Below, one piece after another: positions 61,441-64,000 of a DNA stretch of 64,000 nt (positions are counted from its first letter, which is position 1; each line of letters begins with the position of its first letter). The stretch covers positions 1,054,001-1,118,000 of the forward strand of contig NZ_VHIV01000001.1 of the NCBI RefSeq assembly GCF_006494425.1. Direction: 5' to 3'. A model generated the notes under the pieces. The model was not told where the DNA came from. It saw only the letters and a list, made by a program, of their open reading frames with translations, and searched no databases. The position numbers and the translations under genes were made by a program. The stretch is from Bacillus dicomae. GTDB taxonomy: Bacteria > Bacillota > Bacilli > Bacillales > Bacillaceae_G.

Positions 61441-62454
61441 ATGAATGAAGTGAAAAATTTCTTTCGAAGTAGAGGGTTTCAACGGTTTCTCGTTTTAATA
61501 ATATTAGCGCTTGTATTATATGGATTAAAAAGTATGATTAACTTAATATTAATTACGTTTATACTGACATTTTTAATGGATCGATTTCAACGTTTTATTT
61601 CAAAGAAATTGAAAGTGAACCGGAAAATTGTTATTGCCTGTTTGTATATCATATTAGTTTCCTTTATTGGCACGACATTGTATAAATATTTACCTGTGTT
61701 AACGATACAAATTTCGCAATTGATTTATCAATTTAAATTGTTTTTTCAAAACCCGCCTGATAATGAAATCATTAAATATGCACTTTCGACAATTAACGGA
61801 ATGGAAGTATCAAAGTATATAGAACAAGGTGTAGATGTCATCTATCAATCGATAGCAAATATAGGGAAGGTAAGTTTACAAATATTATTGTCTCTCATAT
61901 TAAGCCTATTTTTCTTATTAGAAAAAGAGCGTATTATTATATTTACTTCTAAATTTAAAGAGAGTAAGCTAAAGATTTTTTATGAGGAAATCGCATATTT
62001 TGGCGAAAGGTTTGCAAGATCGTTTGGTAAAGTAATTGAAGCGCAGTTTTTAATTGCAGTTGTAAATTGTATTCTAACTGTCATTGTATTAATCGTTTTA
62101 GGGTTTCCACAGCTTCTCGTATTAGCTGTCATGATTTTCTTACTAGGATTAATTCCTGTTGCCGGGGTAATCATTTCCTTGTTTCCACTTTGTATTATTG
62201 CTTATAACGTAGGCGGAGTTATGTACGTTGTATACATACTTGTGTTCATTATAGTAATTCATGCTCTTGAAAGTTATTTCTTAAATCCGAAGTTTATGTC
62301 TGCGAAAACGAATTTACCAATCTTTTATACATTTATGATTCTCATCTTTTCAGAACATTTCCTTGGAATATGGGGGCTTATTATCGGGATACCAATCTTC
62401 ATTTTTTTATTAGATGTACTTGATGTAAATAATGAGGAATCGATAAAAAAATAG
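61441..62454 (+). CDS. AI-2E-family (YdbI/YtvI-like) membrane permease
   Basis: The 337-residue protein has seven or eight membrane helices and the late family motif FLLGLIPVAGVIISLFPL. The family covers autoinducer-2 exporters and Na+/H+ antiporters, so function is open. GGGGGAGG lies nine bases before ATG. It ends in a terminator shared with convergent ldh. Confidence 0.85.
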   Translation: MNEVKNFFRSRGFQRFLVLIILALVLYGLKSMINLILITFILTFLMDRFQRFISKKLKVNRKIVIACLYIILVSFIGTTLYKYLPVLTIQISQLIYQFKLFFQNPPDNEIIKYALSTINGMEVSKYIEQGVDVIYQSIANIGKVSLQILLSLILSLFFLLEKERIIIFTSKFKESKLKIFYEEIAYFGERFARSFGKVIEAQFLIAVVNCILTVIVLIVLGFPQLLVLAVMIFLLGLIPVAGVIISLFPLCIIAYNVGGVMYVVYILVFIIVIHALESYFLNPKFMSAKTNLPIFYTFMILIFSEHFLGIWGLIIGIPIFIFLLDVLDVNNEESIKK

Positions 62455-62463
62455 AAAATAAAC

Positions 62464-62500
62464 AAAAAAGCAATCCATAATAAATTGGATTGCTTTTTAC
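62464..62500. terminator. Bidirectional terminator between the permease and ldh
   Basis: AAAAAGCAATCCA pairs with TGGATTGCTTTTT across TAATAAAT. Confidence 0.88.
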
Positions 62501-62508
62501 TATACATA

Positions 62509-63528
<1,020 letters not shown>

Positions 63529-63654
63529 TTATTACATTTTATAAAAGATATTCAAGTAATTGAAAATGTATCCGTGCAATTCTTTGCATGAAACATAGGA
63601 ATCAAGTTAACCGAATATAATGCAATAAAATCCTTTATTGAAGGGGAAAAGGAC

Positions 63655-64000
63655 ATGATGCAGCCATTAACGATGGAAAGAATGATTCATATTATTAATA
63701 TGGGGCTCGTTAAAACGAAGAATCCAAAGCAGATTATTATTGCTGGTGCGGGGATTTCAGGCTTAGTTGCAGCATCGTTATTAAAAGAAGCGGGGCATAA
63801 AATAACAATTTTAGAAGCGAATAACCGAATAGGTGGAAGAATATATACGATTCGTGAACCATTTAGTGAAGGTTTATATTTTAATGCAGGGCCAATGAGA
63901 ATTCCTGAAACGCACGAGTTAACTTTAGCTTACGTTCGTAAATTTAAATTGGAGTTAAATCTTTTTATAAATAAAACCGATTCAGATATAATTTATACGA
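63655..64000 (+). CDS. Flavin amine oxidase, 5' part (cut by window end)
   Basis: The open frame starts MMQPLTMERMIHIINMGLVK and continues with the FAD-binding GAGISGLVAAS motif and the GGRIYTIR loop. This is the start of a flavin monoamine oxidase-type protein that oxidises amines or polyenes. AAGGGGAAAAGG lies before ATG. Only the first 115 residues are in the window. Confidence 0.88.
   Translation, partial: MMQPLTMERMIHIINMGLVKTKNPKQIIIAGAGISGLVAASLLKEAGHKITILEANNRIGGRIYTIREPFSEGLYFNAGPMRIPETHELTLAYVRKFKLELNLFINKTDSDIIYT

Overview
The window is a low-GC Firmicute chromosome from the Bacillus cereus group. Evidence: a complete nheA-nheB-nheC enterotoxin operon with a perfect PlcR box (TATGCATAATTGCATA) far upstream, AGGAGG-type ribosome binding sites with frequent GTG/TTG starts, Gram-positive regulators and signals (CodY, MntR, DeoR, Fnr-like, c-di-AMP and SAM-I riboswitches), and several small dispersed intergenic repeats of the kind typical of this group. 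No rRNA, tRNA, CRISPR array or prophage was seen. Positions were read by eye; no database search was possible.

Layout. 1-5.8 kb: secreted alpha/beta hydrolase, an OppA-like peptide-binding lipoprotein, then decayed fragments including a frameshifted DUF4176 gene. 5.8-8.9 kb: a large methyltransferase with an unassigned N-terminal half, followed by a radical SAM/SPASM gene broken by two nonsense codons and an internal deletion but still preceded by an ideally spaced Fnr-type site. 9-12.4 kb: GNAT acetyltransferase, an OmpR-type two-component pair and a membrane-anchored M23 peptidase. 12.4-16.9 kb: MntR-boxed mntH, tRNA hydroxylase trhO, a five-unit 20-bp tandem repeat, an unknown membrane protein. 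17.0-19.9 kb: a panE-family reductase gene interrupted by a 1.9-kb IStron, a group I intron fused to an IS607/IS605-type element carrying an intact TnpB. 20-22.4 kb: c-di-AMP riboswitch and the KimA potassium importer. 22.4-26.5 kb: nheABC. 27.7-32.7 kb: deoR-deoC-nupC-pdp-cdd deoxynucleoside salvage. 33-42.3 kb: ccdC-like, DUF896, pepP-like, pentapeptide-repeat, topB, a DUF4153-like membrane protein, and a SAM-I riboswitch in front of an MFS transporter. 42.3-46.4 kb: arsenite-type permease, azoreductase, CodY-boxed brnQ, VOC protein. 46.4-52.1 kb: an accessory strip with dispersed repeats, gene remnants, a peroxiredoxin, a frameshifted glutaredoxin-like gene, a Crp/Fnr regulator and a CgeB-like protein. 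52.1-64 kb: ycnJ-ycnI copper genes, hydrolase, DMT exporter with divergent LysR, an Rrf2 regulator sharing a 19-bp operator with a DsbA/nitroreductase pair, amidase, AI-2E-type permease, ldh, and the start of an amine oxidase.

The most notable item is the IStron at 17.09-19.0 kb. P7 pairs perfectly, P8 and a GAAA-capped P9 are visible, TnpB keeps its D/E/D and zinc-finger residues, and the companion recombinase is reduced to a 42-residue stub. The window therefore holds an RNA-level (intron) and a DNA-level (guide-RNA nuclease) element in the same 1.9 kb, inside a metabolic gene. Other useful signals are regulatory: matched operators, two riboswitches, and repeat families that can be aligned within the window.
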